Made by a program: the position numbers and the translations under genes
Notes under the pieces: generated by a model
Database searches by the model: none
Told to the model about the DNA's origin: nothing
Seen by the model: only the letters and a program-made list of their open reading frames with translations
Shown here: piece by piece, positions 50,675 through 60,228 of the stretch
Numbering within the stretch: position 1 is the first letter of the stretch
Layout: the number at the start of each line of letters is the position of its first letter
NCBI GenBank assembly: GCA_900323505.1
Contig: OOIN01000037.1
Span: 124,001 to 188,000 of the forward strand
Reading direction: 5' to 3'
DNA: 64,000 bases
Origin: Ustilago trichophora
Taxonomy: Eukaryota; Basidiomycota; Ustilaginomycetes; Ustilaginales; Ustilaginaceae

Positions 50675-51845
50675 ATGGCAGCAACACTACCACCAACAGA
50701 CAAGCGACCCGACTCGCGCCGTTTGGCCGACTTTGCTGCCAAAGCAGCAGAAACTTTCGTATCCGCCTACTACGCCGCTTCGGACTCCCCACAACGCACC
50801 AACTTGGTGCCTACGCTTTACCTGCCCAACTCTTCGATCGTATGGAACGGTACACCTGTCAGCGGGCAACAGGAATTGACGGCGATGTTGAATAGTATGC
50901 CAGGCAGCAAGCATGAAGTGCAGGCGTTTGATTGTCATGCGCTTGGAGGCGCTGTTGATGGATGTAAGTTTTTTTTTATCCTTTTTTTTTTGCTACCCAT
51001 ATCTTCGTGATAATCTAGCCGAAAGAAGAGAAGGAGAGGATTAGCCTCGATATGCGCCGATGTAGCAAGGAAGGAACAAAGCTGGATATACAGTGGAGTG
51101 CAGATGTCTTTCTTGCAGTCGGCGATTTCAAGATGCCCACGTTCACCGTCGGATACAGTATTCTGTCACCGATGGAGGATGCGGGCATGTAGAGGCGAGA
51201 TCAATCACAATCCCCGCCAAGCACAACTTCACACTGCAATTGGTGATGTAGTACAGATGCGGCGGGGACGCTTTTCATAAGGGTTCGATACCATCATATG
51301 GCAAGGTTCACCGAGATATCGAGTAGTATATGAAGCACACATCTCTCTTCTGTCCCTCTTCCGCTTCCCTCTCATCCTCTTTTCATCCCGCTCATCTGTC
51401 CCCACATCCTCTTCCTGTCGAGACTCTGCTATTCTGCTATAGTCCATGCTGACATTCCATCCTTACATCCGCTCACCACCATCTTACGGTCTACCTTTGG
51501 GCGCTACTAGCAAATTTCACCCCACCATCCATCCTCCTCACCGTCTCGGGAACAGTCTCCCATCATACACCCGAATCATCATCCGCCCTCAACCCCACCA
51601 CCACCACCGCACCTAAATCAGCTACCTCCTCTACCCACGGAGCCAACCGCAATAGGGGCAACTTTGATCCTGATGCACCGATCTCTTCGCATCCGCGAGC
51701 GTTCTCTCAGAACTTTGTCCTCATCGACGCGCAACAGGTTGGAGAAGGTGGTGTGGCTGTTAGCAATGCTACCGGTAAAGATGGGAGTGTCGTTTTGACG
51801 GCCAAGTTTTACGTTCAGGCAGATAGCTTTCGATTCGTTGGCTAA
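50675..51845 (+). CDS. NTF2-related mRNA export cofactor Nxt1/p15, two exons
   Basis: Model: exons 50675-50963 and 51511-51845, 207 aa, phase 1; intron GTAAGT..CTAG, 547 nt. The fold is NTF2-like: ADFAAKAAETFVSAYYAASD (helices), LVPTLYLPNSSIVWNGTPVSG (the p15 LYxxxxxxxWNGxxVSG signature), HEVQAFDCHAL, PPSILLTVSGTVSH, then AFSQNFVLIDAQ and the last strand AKFYVQADSFRFVG. The order and motifs match NXT1/p15, which dimerises with the Mex67/NXF1 NTF2-like domain to export mRNA through the pore. Compared with the family (about 140 aa), an insertion of about 45 residues rich in Thr/Ser/Pro sits between the SGTV and FSQNF strands. The exon junction reads DG-S-NFTPPS. Budding-yeast-type Mtr2 looks different, so p15 is the better name. 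Confidence 0.85.
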
Positions 51846-52242
51846 GAAACTGGAAAGGGGAAACAACAATAAAAAAAAAACTTAATCACACACTACTATA
51901 CCATTCACATCAACATCACTCTTGTAACAGTATGACGAGTCGAAGAATCAAGTTGCATAAAGTTCGACTCAGAAAGGATTGTTCTTTAGACTACAGAAGC
52001 ACAAGCGAGTGAGGGTAGGATCCAAAGGGAAGTCCTGTAAGTTAGAGCAATGGCATGGAAAGTGTATCGTAGCCTGGCAGATGAAGGATGCTTGCTGGAT
52101 AGTTTTATCACTGCGATTCGATAGCCATGCTCGAACCGACCATCTCACCATGGCATATACAACCACCACTCGACGCAAATTTGGACGCTTAAGAGATTGC
52201 ACCGCAAAAATGCAAGTTACAGTCCAAGGGTATAAAGTGAAT
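51846..52242. other. Tail-to-tail spacer, NXT1 / RNR-inhibitor candidate
   Basis: 397 bp between converging stop codons; both 3' untranslated regions. No other element is recognised. Confidence 0.5.
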
Positions 52243-53289
52243 CTAGAAATCGGTACGATCAAAGTGTGCCGAAAAGTCATATGCACCATCACCGCCAACC
52301 GTAGGATTCACAACAATGCTGCTGACGTTGGTGCTGTTGTTGATCAAAGGAGACATTTCTACGTCTTGACCAGGGGCGAAGAATGCTGAAGTTGAAGGCT
52401 TTGTGGTTGAGGAAGAGAATGGGCAAGTTGAAGAGCTTTCAGAGCGGGAAAACCCCATCCCGATTCCTGACCCTGGCGATGGTTGAGGTTGAAGAAACGT
52501 AGATCTTTCAGGAGGAAACATTTCCGAGAATGAGGAAGAAAACGAAGTAGAAGAAGATGAAGAGGTGGAAGAGGTGAAGCTGAGTTTTGGCATTGGTGCA
52601 ATGCGACGTGTAGTTTGTGATGGATTGGATGTGGTTTCGAGAGGTTGTTGGGTTTCTTCATCATCTTCGGTGTCACTATCGAAACATCTCTCGCGTTTGG
52701 AGGCGATATCTGGACGCATAGTGGGGTCCATCGAGGTATCCATGGCATCCGTCATCCCGCGCAACGAGTCAAAGCTAGAGCATACGGTAGGAGCAGTGCT
52801 CACCCGACTCCATCCACGTCTAGTATTCGTCACGTTGACCAACACATCTCGTTCCGATCTGAAACCTCCACCTTGTGTCTCGACGAAAGGTGTAGTGCTG
52901 GAAGAGGAGCGCGTATAGCCCTGGTTTACGCGAGCTCTGATGCGGTAGCCCAAATTCGCAAGTGTGTTGTGCGTCTCGTTGTCCAAGTTGCCCGGTCGCA
53001 GTGGGATGGTTGATGCGGATGTGAAGGTTTGTTGGATGGTTGAGGAGGTGCTTGGGGTGCTAGGTACAGATGCGGTGCTACTGCTCGATGAGTGCGAGAA
53101 GGAAGAGTTGGACGCAGAGGCGGCAAATGGATCCATCACCAGCGAGGCAGGGATAGAAGAAGGTGTGCGGTGGTTGGGAGAGTGGCCAGAGAGAGCAAAG
53201 GAAGTGGGTCGATCGCCAAAGTGTTTTTTAAACTTGTGTGTGTACTCTGCTGCTGCACCGCCTGCAGTGATGGGATGGGATGAGGACAT
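52243..53289 (-). CDS. Candidate ribonucleotide reductase inhibitor, Spd1/Dif1-like
   Basis: 348 aa, mostly disordered Ser/Thr/Pro-rich. The one distinctive segment is at 109-125, TLANLGYRIRARVNQGY, which fits the short L-x-x-x-G-x-R-x-R-x-x-V-x-x-G-Y motif I associate with the fungal RNR-inhibitor family (PF08591: Spd1, Dif1). Those proteins bind the small ribonucleotide reductase subunit, control its localisation or activity, and are degraded or transcriptionally induced in S phase and after DNA damage. An acidic segment (CFDSDTEDDEE, about 202-212) and FSSSFSEMFPPE follow. The N-terminus MSSSHPITAGGAAAEYTHKFKKHFG is the other ordered-looking part. The call rests on one motif recalled from memory. 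Alternatively this is an unrelated disordered regulator. Confidence 0.5.
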   Translation of the reverse strand: MSSSHPITAGGAAAEYTHKFKKHFGDRPTSFALSGHSPNHRTPSSIPASLVMDPFAASASNSSFSHSSSSSTASVPSTPSTSSTIQQTFTSASTIPLRPGNLDNETHNTLANLGYRIRARVNQGYTRSSSSTTPFVETQGGGFRSERDVLVNVTNTRRGWSRVSTAPTVCSSFDSLRGMTDAMDTSMDPTMRPDIASKRERCFDSDTEDDEETQQPLETTSNPSQTTRRIAPMPKLSFTSSTSSSSSTSFSSSFSEMFPPERSTFLQPQPSPGSGIGMGFSRSESSSTCPFSSSTTKPSTSAFFAPGQDVEMSPLINNSTNVSSIVVNPTVGGDGAYDFSAHFDRTDF

Positions 53290-53985
53290 GGTGGTTGTCT
53301 GTATGCAGCTGGTGATGCTGTGATGGGAATGGTATAGCAGTAGCTGTGGTGTTGTTGACGAGGGTCAAGATGGTAGCGGTTGACGTACGTCGAAAATGTG
53401 AGATTGTTTGCGGAGTGAGTTTACAAGTGTTGGTGGCGCAATCGAGCGCCGAAATGAAATTCTACCAGTCACGTCCGTATCAATTTACGCGTCCAACTAC
53501 GCGTTTAACCCTCACCTAAACGCGTTCCACCCGAAATCTCAAGCACAAGCACAAGCACAAGCACAATCTCCCGATACCCCAATCCACCATCTCTACCGCC
53601 CATTTACATCTGACCTCACAACGGCAACGGGTTTCGTTCTCCAAAAAAAAAAAAAAAAAAAAAAAAAAATCAGGGTTTACGTTCATTCATAATTCAGACG
53701 ATTCGACTGTGTAATAAGAAGCGACAACAAAGGCCAAAGTGAAAAGAAGAAAGGGTAGGGGTGTAGGTGTAAGGGTGGGTAGGTGTGAAAGATTAGGGCA
53801 AGAGTTCAAGGTGTGCGGTTGTTATGGCGTAAGGGCAGGTTTGTGGGTTGCGCCAAAGCGAAAAAGAGTGTCGATGAGGTCTTCAGCAGCAGCAGTAGAA
53901 GAAGAAGAGAAGGAGGAGGAAAGAGATGATTGACGCAGCCCTGCAATCGTCTATCCAAAGAGCTTCTATCCCCCTTTCGTCGCGC
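53290..53985. other. Spacer upstream of the RNR-inhibitor candidate
   Basis: 696 bp holding that gene's promoter and the 3' end of the Osh gene. It contains a (CACAAG) hexanucleotide run near 53549-53572, a 27-A tract (53643-53669) and a GAA/GAG-rich stretch (53887-53926). Several ACGCG/MCB-like cores (53489, 53500, 53519) lie 200-230 bp upstream of the start. Confidence 0.55.
53643..53669. repeat. Poly(A) tract, 27 nt
   Basis: Twenty-seven consecutive A between the Osh stop and the upstream end of the RNR-inhibitor candidate. No target-site duplication or gene body is attached, so there is no sign of retroposition. Confidence 0.9.
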
Positions 53986-55185
53986 TTACCCCGACTTGGC
54001 AAAGTATTCAACCACCACCTGTGGCCTATACTCGTCACTGGGCAAAGCGTCGATCCTCGGGTAGTACTTTTCTCCCTTCTGAACAAAGAATCTAGGTTCC
54101 CAAGTGGATCCGCTCTCCTCTCTCTCCTTTGCAAGCGCACGCTGCTTCTCCTCGATCGCGCTCTTGTTCTCGGTAGCCTTGTCGAGGTTCTTCTCCTTGA
54201 TTCCCTCGGTGACTTTGCTCCACAATCGACGAGATTCGTTCTCCTCCTGTTGATCCTCCGGAATCACCTCCTTCTGAACGATGGTGGCCTTGTGCGCGTC
54301 AAACAGCTCCTCGTGCTTGCCCGAAGAAGAGTCCTTGTAGTCCATCGAGTCGCTCCACTTTCCAGTGATTTCACCCACCGTTTTGCTGCCCTTGGTCACT
54401 TTGCCTCCAATGGCGTTGTACGTTCCGGTAAAGTAACCCTTGGTTTTGAACTCGACATCGCAGCTCAGATCGTTGGCATCGTTGCGGATCTTGGAAGTGT
54501 CGCCGAGCTCGAGCACCATTCGTCCAAAGAGGATGCCACGGGCGTACATGTTGGGCATGGAAATCTGATACTCGCCATCTTCTTGACGGTCGAGCAGCAC
54601 GACGCGGTTCTCACCGCCCATGATGGTGGCAGCCGAGTTGCCGAGGAACTTGGACTTGGGCTTGAGCTCTCCATAGATCAACAGGTTGTTCTCGGGTGAA
54701 ACGTAGTAGTAGGCGCTGATGGGTGGATGGTGGGAAACCTGTTCGGCAATGTAGTAGCCCTTGGTACCGTCAGTGTAGTTGTAGGTGCAGCGGAAGAATT
54801 CGCCCAAGATGGGGTTGTAGGGCTTCTTGACACCCTTTGGCTTGATGTGCCAGCCAGAGAGATAGTAGCGTGTAATGTGGAGGAAGCGCTCTTCGGGAGA
54901 ATCAATCTTGCCGGCACCAAAGATGAGGTCGGGATGTGACATAAAGTCGGTGATACGCTCGAGCATGGAGCGAGGTTCGAGGACAAAAGTGGGGAGCGTC
55001 ACTTTGGAGAGATCCATACCTATGCGCAGCTGACCGATAAGCGACATGAGGATGTTTCCCGACTCTTCGTCGAGCTCCTCGGTGTCATCGGCGGAAGCAC
55101 CCTCAGGAGGACGGTCTTCCTTGGTGGGCTTGATGTGCGACTTGGCGCCCGAGACGGCGCCGCTGACATGATCGAGCAGACCCAT
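53986..55185 (-). CDS. Oxysterol-binding protein, Kes1/Osh4 class
   Basis: 399 aa from the ATG at 55185. An ORD-only protein without PH, ankyrin or FFAT parts, as in yeast Osh4 (434 aa). Motifs: lid region and MSLIGQLRIGMDLSKVTLP, LEPRSMLERITDF, KGVKKPYNPILGE (118-129), the fingerprint EQVSHHPP (148-155) and NRVVLLDRQEDG; then GGKVTKGSK, WEPRFFV and the C-terminal VVVEYFAKSG. Osh4-class proteins exchange ergosterol and PI4P between membranes at the ER-Golgi interface and restrain Golgi PI4P signalling. The Lys and His-His residues expected to contact PI4P phosphates are present. The frame continues 38 codons upstream without an ATG (it reads SKRIRSQAAIFPALKSRQF), so either that part is untranslated leader or an upstream exon exists. 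Confidence 0.93.
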   Translation of the reverse strand: MGLLDHVSGAVSGAKSHIKPTKEDRPPEGASADDTEELDEESGNILMSLIGQLRIGMDLSKVTLPTFVLEPRSMLERITDFMSHPDLIFGAGKIDSPEERFLHITRYYLSGWHIKPKGVKKPYNPILGEFFRCTYNYTDGTKGYYIAEQVSHHPPISAYYYVSPENNLLIYGELKPKSKFLGNSAATIMGGENRVVLLDRQEDGEYQISMPNMYARGILFGRMVLELGDTSKIRNDANDLSCDVEFKTKGYFTGTYNAIGGKVTKGSKTVGEITGKWSDSMDYKDSSSGKHEELFDAHKATIVQKEVIPEDQQEENESRRLWSKVTEGIKEKNLDKATENKSAIEEKQRALAKEREESGSTWEPRFFVQKGEKYYPRIDALPSDEYRPQVVVEYFAKSG

Positions 55186-57089
55186 GGCGGCGAACGAGAT
55201 GTAGGGAGCAGCTCTGGACTGTGCTGATGTACGGTTAAACTGGCGAGATTTGAGAGCTGGAAAGATGGCTGCCTGAGACCGAATGCGTTTGGAAGCCAAG
55301 CAAGAAAGGTATGCGCAAGATATGCAGAGAGATGATGTGCCTTGGCTGAGCTGTGCTTGCGTCGAATCGTCCTAGGGTAGAATGCAGCAATGTTCAACCT
55401 TGAGCAGCTTGTAGTTTCGTATGCGAACCAAAGTTTCAAAGATCGCAGTCAATCTCGAAGAAGCCAGGATGAAGGCAAGCAGAGGTTTGCTGGATGTAAT
55501 TGGCGTTTGTGCGAGGTGGGCGTGGTTCTGTGTTGGCAGATGCAATGTGGGGTGTTGAAGAGTAGACGCTCAACGAAAAACTTGTGAGCCGGTAAACGCT
55601 GATATTGAAGACCGGATCGATGTTTGATGGGGGGAGGGGCGGAATCGGTCGCGATCGTGGCAGGGATGGGTGTTGTAAGTGGTGGTGGAGGCAAACGATG
55701 AGCAAGCAGTAAAGGGAGAAAGAGAGAGCGAGCACCGGGCACGAGAGAAATTGTGAATCTGAGTCTGAGAGGTGTGACAGGGGCAACCGCACACACCACA
55801 CCACTCCTGGCACACGAGGCAATTACTCAGTCAAATCGCAGAGAGGGAGAGACAAGAAAAAGGAGCGAGGAGATGTGAGCATTTCAAGCGGGTTCAAGCA
55901 GTGTGATTCCAAAAGACATGACGATGTCCACTCGGGTTTTCTTATTCTTTTCTTTTTCTCTTTTTTTTTCTTTTTTTTTTTGGAATTTGGATTTCTGAAA
56001 GAGGGGAAAGCAAAAGCGACCTAAGTAAATAAAAATAAAAAACGCTGTACAGTATTTTGTAAATATTGAACGCAATCATGCACTTGAGCTAAGCCCAGCG
56101 AATTGTTACAACAACAAAAAAAGGGTGCGGGTCTGTGCAGTTTATCTGCAGATGCATTTCACGATGACGAAACGGTTGGAGCGTGGAGGTAGGGAGGAGC
56201 AAAAGGGAACGGAAGTGTGATTCCGTCCCCGCTTCTCCACCCCCAAACGCTCTTTTCTTTTCTTTTTTTTTGTTGGACTCGGTGTGGAAGCTGGTCCGTC
56301 CGCGCTCTTTTCACGCAGACATATTTCGGACCCACCGATCGACGTGCCAAGCTGCGCATTTTTGCCCGCTTCGCTGATTGCCTCCTTGCCTTTTCCATCT
56401 CACCCTTCTCCGTTGGTCTTCCATACACCGCCGCTCTCTCCAAAGCAGCCAGCCAGCGAGTCAAAGTGGGACCCTGAGCATGAGCAGTGGCAGATATTTC
56501 CGACACAAAAGAAAAAGGAACGTTGATGTGCACAGATCACTCTTTCTCCAGCAATACATGCTCGCTCTCTTTCTCACCTTCGCTAAAATCATGAGGATGC
56601 TGTATGCGAGTACGATTGTGACAAGGCTGTGCCAGAGTATGAGAACAGGGGCGCCGGCAGTCACGCTGACACACACACACACACAGATAGATCTCGCGCT
56701 GGCAGTTGCTATTTTCAGACCTGTCACCCTCGAATCCTCAACTTTTCGGCTTGGCCGCACGTGAGCTCAATTCCTTTCCTCACTCTCCACACACGACCGA
56801 CCGATATCCAAAAACAGCAACACACTGTCCAGAATGGTAATGAGGTGCATGCCATCGAGGCAGCTAACGAGCAGACTTTTTGGAGATTGAAAAACACGAC
56901 GACGTGAGCATGACATGAGATCGGATCAGTGAATGGGAGATGCAATATGTGTGGAGAGAGAGAGAGAGAGAGGAAGACAGACCGGAAACTGTGATGTTGT
57001 GATGAGAGAGCAAAAGTGTTTGAAAGGCGAAACAACGAGCGATGTGTGACAAATTGAGGAAAAAGGCGTTATGAGACTGGCAGAATGGT

Positions 57090-57127
<38 letters not shown>

Positions 57128-57306
57128 AAGAAGGATATCAAGGGAGATGAGGGTGCGAGTATGATGGTTCGCCACAGAAACGGACTTGTTTTGGGGGCTG
57201 AAAATGAGACGAGAGCAGGGCAAGATGTCGAATAAAAGCAAGCACGTTGCAAAGCGAAGGAAGCAAAAGGAGCAAGAGAGGATAGATGCGGGGCTGAATT
57301 TGGTGT
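55186..57306. other. 2.1-kb gene-free region upstream of the Osh gene
   Basis: It holds the Osh promoter and the 3' tail of the Bni4-like gene. Simple repeats: T runs at 55961-55981, (AC) near 56671, (GA) near 56957 and (TG)n at about 57091-57125. TACAGTA occurs at 56048. No gene is recognised. Confidence 0.5.
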
Positions 57307-60228
57307 TCAGACAAAGAAGTGTGTGTAGATGCGACTCGATGGTGCAACGGCCATCTCCTCCATCTTGTACGTGTTGAGCTCCTCCTTGATCCGTTGGGCC
57401 AAAAGCGGTGTGAGTCGATTGCATGTCGCCTGCTCACCGCGTCGGTCGTATACCGTAGCGGGCCATGTCGAGTGGAAGATGAGATCATCAGCAAACGAAA
57501 GCTTCTTCTTGGGCTGGCTTGGCGCCGTCACCGATCGCTGCGGCAGGAAGTCAGCAGCAGGATCCATCATCAACGACAACGTAGGCATCGAAGAGTTCGA
57601 GTGATGGCCCAACACGCCACCTGCATGCTGGATCGAGCCAGGCGAAGCAGATCGTGGCGGGATGTCGCCCGAGCGCGATCCTGGTCGTGACGAGACGGGC
57701 GAGTCAGTCTTTCCACCCACACCATCCAGACGCTCAACGCCAGCCGTGCTGCTCGAGATGTGTGTCATGGTGCTTGGGCTGTGCAATGCCGAAGAAGCCG
57801 AGGCCGACTGAGGAGCGTCGTACGAGTTGGCTCGAATGCGACCTGCGAATGGCTTCTCGAAGCCACCGCTGAGCGAGAGATCGGGAGTCGAAGCTGTCTT
57901 CTTCAAGATACCTTTAGGGTTCTTGAATTGAGCTGCACTGGCACGCGACCTCTCGATCCCTTCACCCCAGTGACGCAGGCTGTCGGTTTCGAACTCGTCG
58001 CCAGAGTCTTCGCCACCCAGACCGCCAGCGGCCGGCATGTGGGGCGGCTCGAGCAGCTCGCTGTCGAACGAAGCATCGAATCCACCTTCCTCGCCATATG
58101 GGATCGAGATCTGAGGAGCAACAGCAGAGACAATGGGCTCGACATTGTGCTGGCCATTGACACCATCCGCGTACGACTCGGGCTCGGCATAGGTAGTCTC
58201 GAGTCCGGTCGGCGCATCCGAAGTGATCGAGCTGATGCTGCCACCATTGCTGCTGCCAAACTTCTTGCGCCAACCGCGCTTCGACTTGAGGCGCTCCTTT
58301 TCCTTTTCAATCATCTTTTGACGATTCTCGCCCGCCTCTCGAGCTCTTGCCTCCGACTCTTGACGTTCACGAGCAGCGCGCGCCTCTGCCTCGGCTTGGG
58401 CCTGCATCTGGAGCTGGTGCTGTCGCACGTACGAAGCAGCGGGTGTCATACCTGCATCGGTGACCCGTGCACTCTCGAGCTCGACGGTGGCATGGGTGAT
58501 AGAAGCGGAGGCAGGAATACCCTTTTTGCTCTTGCTGCTCTTCTTGGACTTGGTGTTGATGGCCGAATCGTCGGAGGCGGTGGGCATAGAACCGAACGAG
58601 TCACCGTGAATGCCATCTCGGCCTTCTCGATCCTTGTCCTTGTTAAACATGTTGGTGAGGCCCATGAGCGAGTGTCGACGGGCCAGCTTGCCAAGATTGC
58701 CCACCTTGCGCAGCATGACCGATGCACTCGAGACGGTGGAGGAGATCGAGATGTTGTCGGTCGAAGAGTTGAACTTGCGGTTGAAGATGCTGCGCTTTCC
58801 CTCGTTGTTGTTCGAGAGAGGCGGTCGAGTTCCTCTTCGTGATGTGATCGAGGCACCCGATGAGCCAGGGAGTGCGGCACCGTTGTCGGGGGTGCGAGGA
58901 GGCGAAGTGGATCGAGTAGATCCAGTAGATGCATTCGTGTCTCCAGATGAGTTGGGAAGACCGCCGAGCTGATCACGGCCAAAGACGCTGTTGTTGGGTC
59001 GTCGAGCAGCCGCAGCCGCCGACGAGCCGCCGTAAGCACCATTTTCCTGAATGTCGTTCATGTTGGAGAAGGACAAGGCCTTGCGGAGCTTGCTGGAGAG
59101 ACCAGTCTTCTTGGATGCTTTGGGAGCATAGCCTGGCATGGGAGTGGAGCGGCCACCGTCGACGCGGTCATCGTCGCTGCCACCGTAGACGGCCTCCTCA
59201 TCGTCATCCTTGGCCGCTTGTCGCGACAATGGCGAAGGCTTCTTCGAGTTGGCAAGACTAGGAGGCTGAACGCGCTGGGAAGTGTTGATGGATTGAATCG
59301 AGGTGGCAGAATCGGAACGCTGATGGGCGGGTGGGGCGACACCGCCAGCTGCTCCGGCAGAAGCGGTAGCTGTTCGAGAAGAGGCATCCGACGCGAGTGA
59401 AGACTGGCTGTTGGTCCGTGGAGGAGCACCACGCAAGTGTGCAAGCCCGACCTGAGATGAGCCAGCGCCAGGAACATTCTTGGCAGAGTTGGTGCTAACA
59501 AGGCCTGGTGCTGAAGCCGAAGGAGGAACTCCCGCACCAAAACCGCGTTTGCGCTCAGCAGCGAGCATGGGAGAGGTTTCTCGCGACGAAGACTGCGAGG
59601 CAGCGCTCGAAGTGCGCACGCGAGGAACAGCTGCGGCCGAGCCGATGGCAGGAGTGGCAGCTACACCGCTAGAAGGGAAGTTTTGGGTGTTGGTGGCACC
59701 AATGTCCGAGTTGCCGCGTTGTGTTCTGCGGTAAGGGTGAAATCCACCTGCAGACGAGACAGACGAGGAAGCCGAATGACCAGATGGAGCGACTTGGCCG
59801 AATTGGCCCGTGGGCATGGGCTGGCCGTTGAAGCTGCGCATCTGGTTGAGCTGAGGTACACCGCCCGCATACGAGACACCGGGGAAGGGCGCAAGGACCT
59901 GACCGCCCTGCTGCTGTTCACGACGGAAGGTGTCGTTGTAGGTGATGTGCTGAGGTCGCTGAGGAGTGGACGAGGTGCGGCGACGACTGTCTGGACCTGG
60001 ACCGATCTCGCTCGAGGGCGAAGCTTGAGACTGGTGCTGCTGTTGCTGCTGCTGTTGTTGTTGGCCGTAGAAATGCTGTGCCTGCAACATTTGCTGGTAC
60101 TGCATCCATGCGAATTGGTTTTGCTGGTGTTGTTGGGCCTGCTGTTGCTGCTGTTGGGCGGACATGTGGGGATAGTAACCGGGCGTGGATTGGCCAAACG
60201 GTTGAGTCTGGAACTGACTGCCAAACAT
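57307..60228 (-). CDS. Probable Bni4-like scaffold / PP1-targeting protein
   Basis: 973 aa from the ATG at 60228 (MFGSQFQTQPFG). The N-terminus is Gln-rich (poly-Q near 23-60), then Ser/Pro/Gly-rich with basic islands (KKTGLSSKLRKALSFSN, LRKVGNLGKLARRHSL) and a Glu/Arg coiled coil near 630-670. FKNPKGILKKTASTPDL precedes the conserved-looking C-terminal 67 residues (907-973). These hold an RVxF-like KKKLSF, then STWPATVYDRRGEQATCNRL, TPLLAQRIKEELNTYKMEEM and SSRIYTHFF. That tail strongly resembles a fungal C-terminal element I associate with Bni4-type bud-neck proteins, which dock PP1 (Glc7) and direct chitin synthase, but I recall it from memory only. The frame is open 171 codons upstream with phenylalanine- and arginine-rich sequence that looks like leader. 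Confidence 0.6.
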   Translation of the reverse strand: MFGSQFQTQPFGQSTPGYYPHMSAQQQQQQAQQHQQNQFAWMQYQQMLQAQHFYGQQQQQQQQQHQSQASPSSEIGPGPDSRRRTSSTPQRPQHITYNDTFRREQQQGGQVLAPFPGVSYAGGVPQLNQMRSFNGQPMPTGQFGQVAPSGHSASSSVSSAGGFHPYRRTQRGNSDIGATNTQNFPSSGVAATPAIGSAAAVPRVRTSSAASQSSSRETSPMLAAERKRGFGAGVPPSASAPGLVSTNSAKNVPGAGSSQVGLAHLRGAPPRTNSQSSLASDASSRTATASAGAAGGVAPPAHQRSDSATSIQSINTSQRVQPPSLANSKKPSPLSRQAAKDDDEEAVYGGSDDDRVDGGRSTPMPGYAPKASKKTGLSSKLRKALSFSNMNDIQENGAYGGSSAAAAARRPNNSVFGRDQLGGLPNSSGDTNASTGSTRSTSPPRTPDNGAALPGSSGASITSRRGTRPPLSNNNEGKRSIFNRKFNSSTDNISISSTVSSASVMLRKVGNLGKLARRHSLMGLTNMFNKDKDREGRDGIHGDSFGSMPTASDDSAINTKSKKSSKSKKGIPASASITHATVELESARVTDAGMTPAASYVRQHQLQMQAQAEAEARAARERQESEARAREAGENRQKMIEKEKERLKSKRGWRKKFGSSNGGSISSITSDAPTGLETTYAEPESYADGVNGQHNVEPIVSAVAPQISIPYGEEGGFDASFDSELLEPPHMPAAGGLGGEDSGDEFETDSLRHWGEGIERSRASAAQFKNPKGILKKTASTPDLSLSGGFEKPFAGRIRANSYDAPQSASASSALHSPSTMTHISSSTAGVERLDGVGGKTDSPVSSRPGSRSGDIPPRSASPGSIQHAGGVLGHHSNSSMPTLSLMMDPAADFLPQRSVTAPSQPKKKLSFADDLIFHSTWPATVYDRRGEQATCNRLTPLLAQRIKEELNTYKMEEMAVAPSSRIYTHFFV

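Noticed and set aside
51240..51330. snoRNA-like boxes in the NXT1 intron
   Set aside because: The box C-like sequence (GTGATGT) is imperfect and there is no properly spaced D box or terminal stem.
53643..53669. Poly(A) tract as the tail of a retroposed gene
   Set aside because: No gene body or target-site duplication next to it. Comparable A/T runs at 5781, 44331, 60309 and 61903 show these are general to the spacers.
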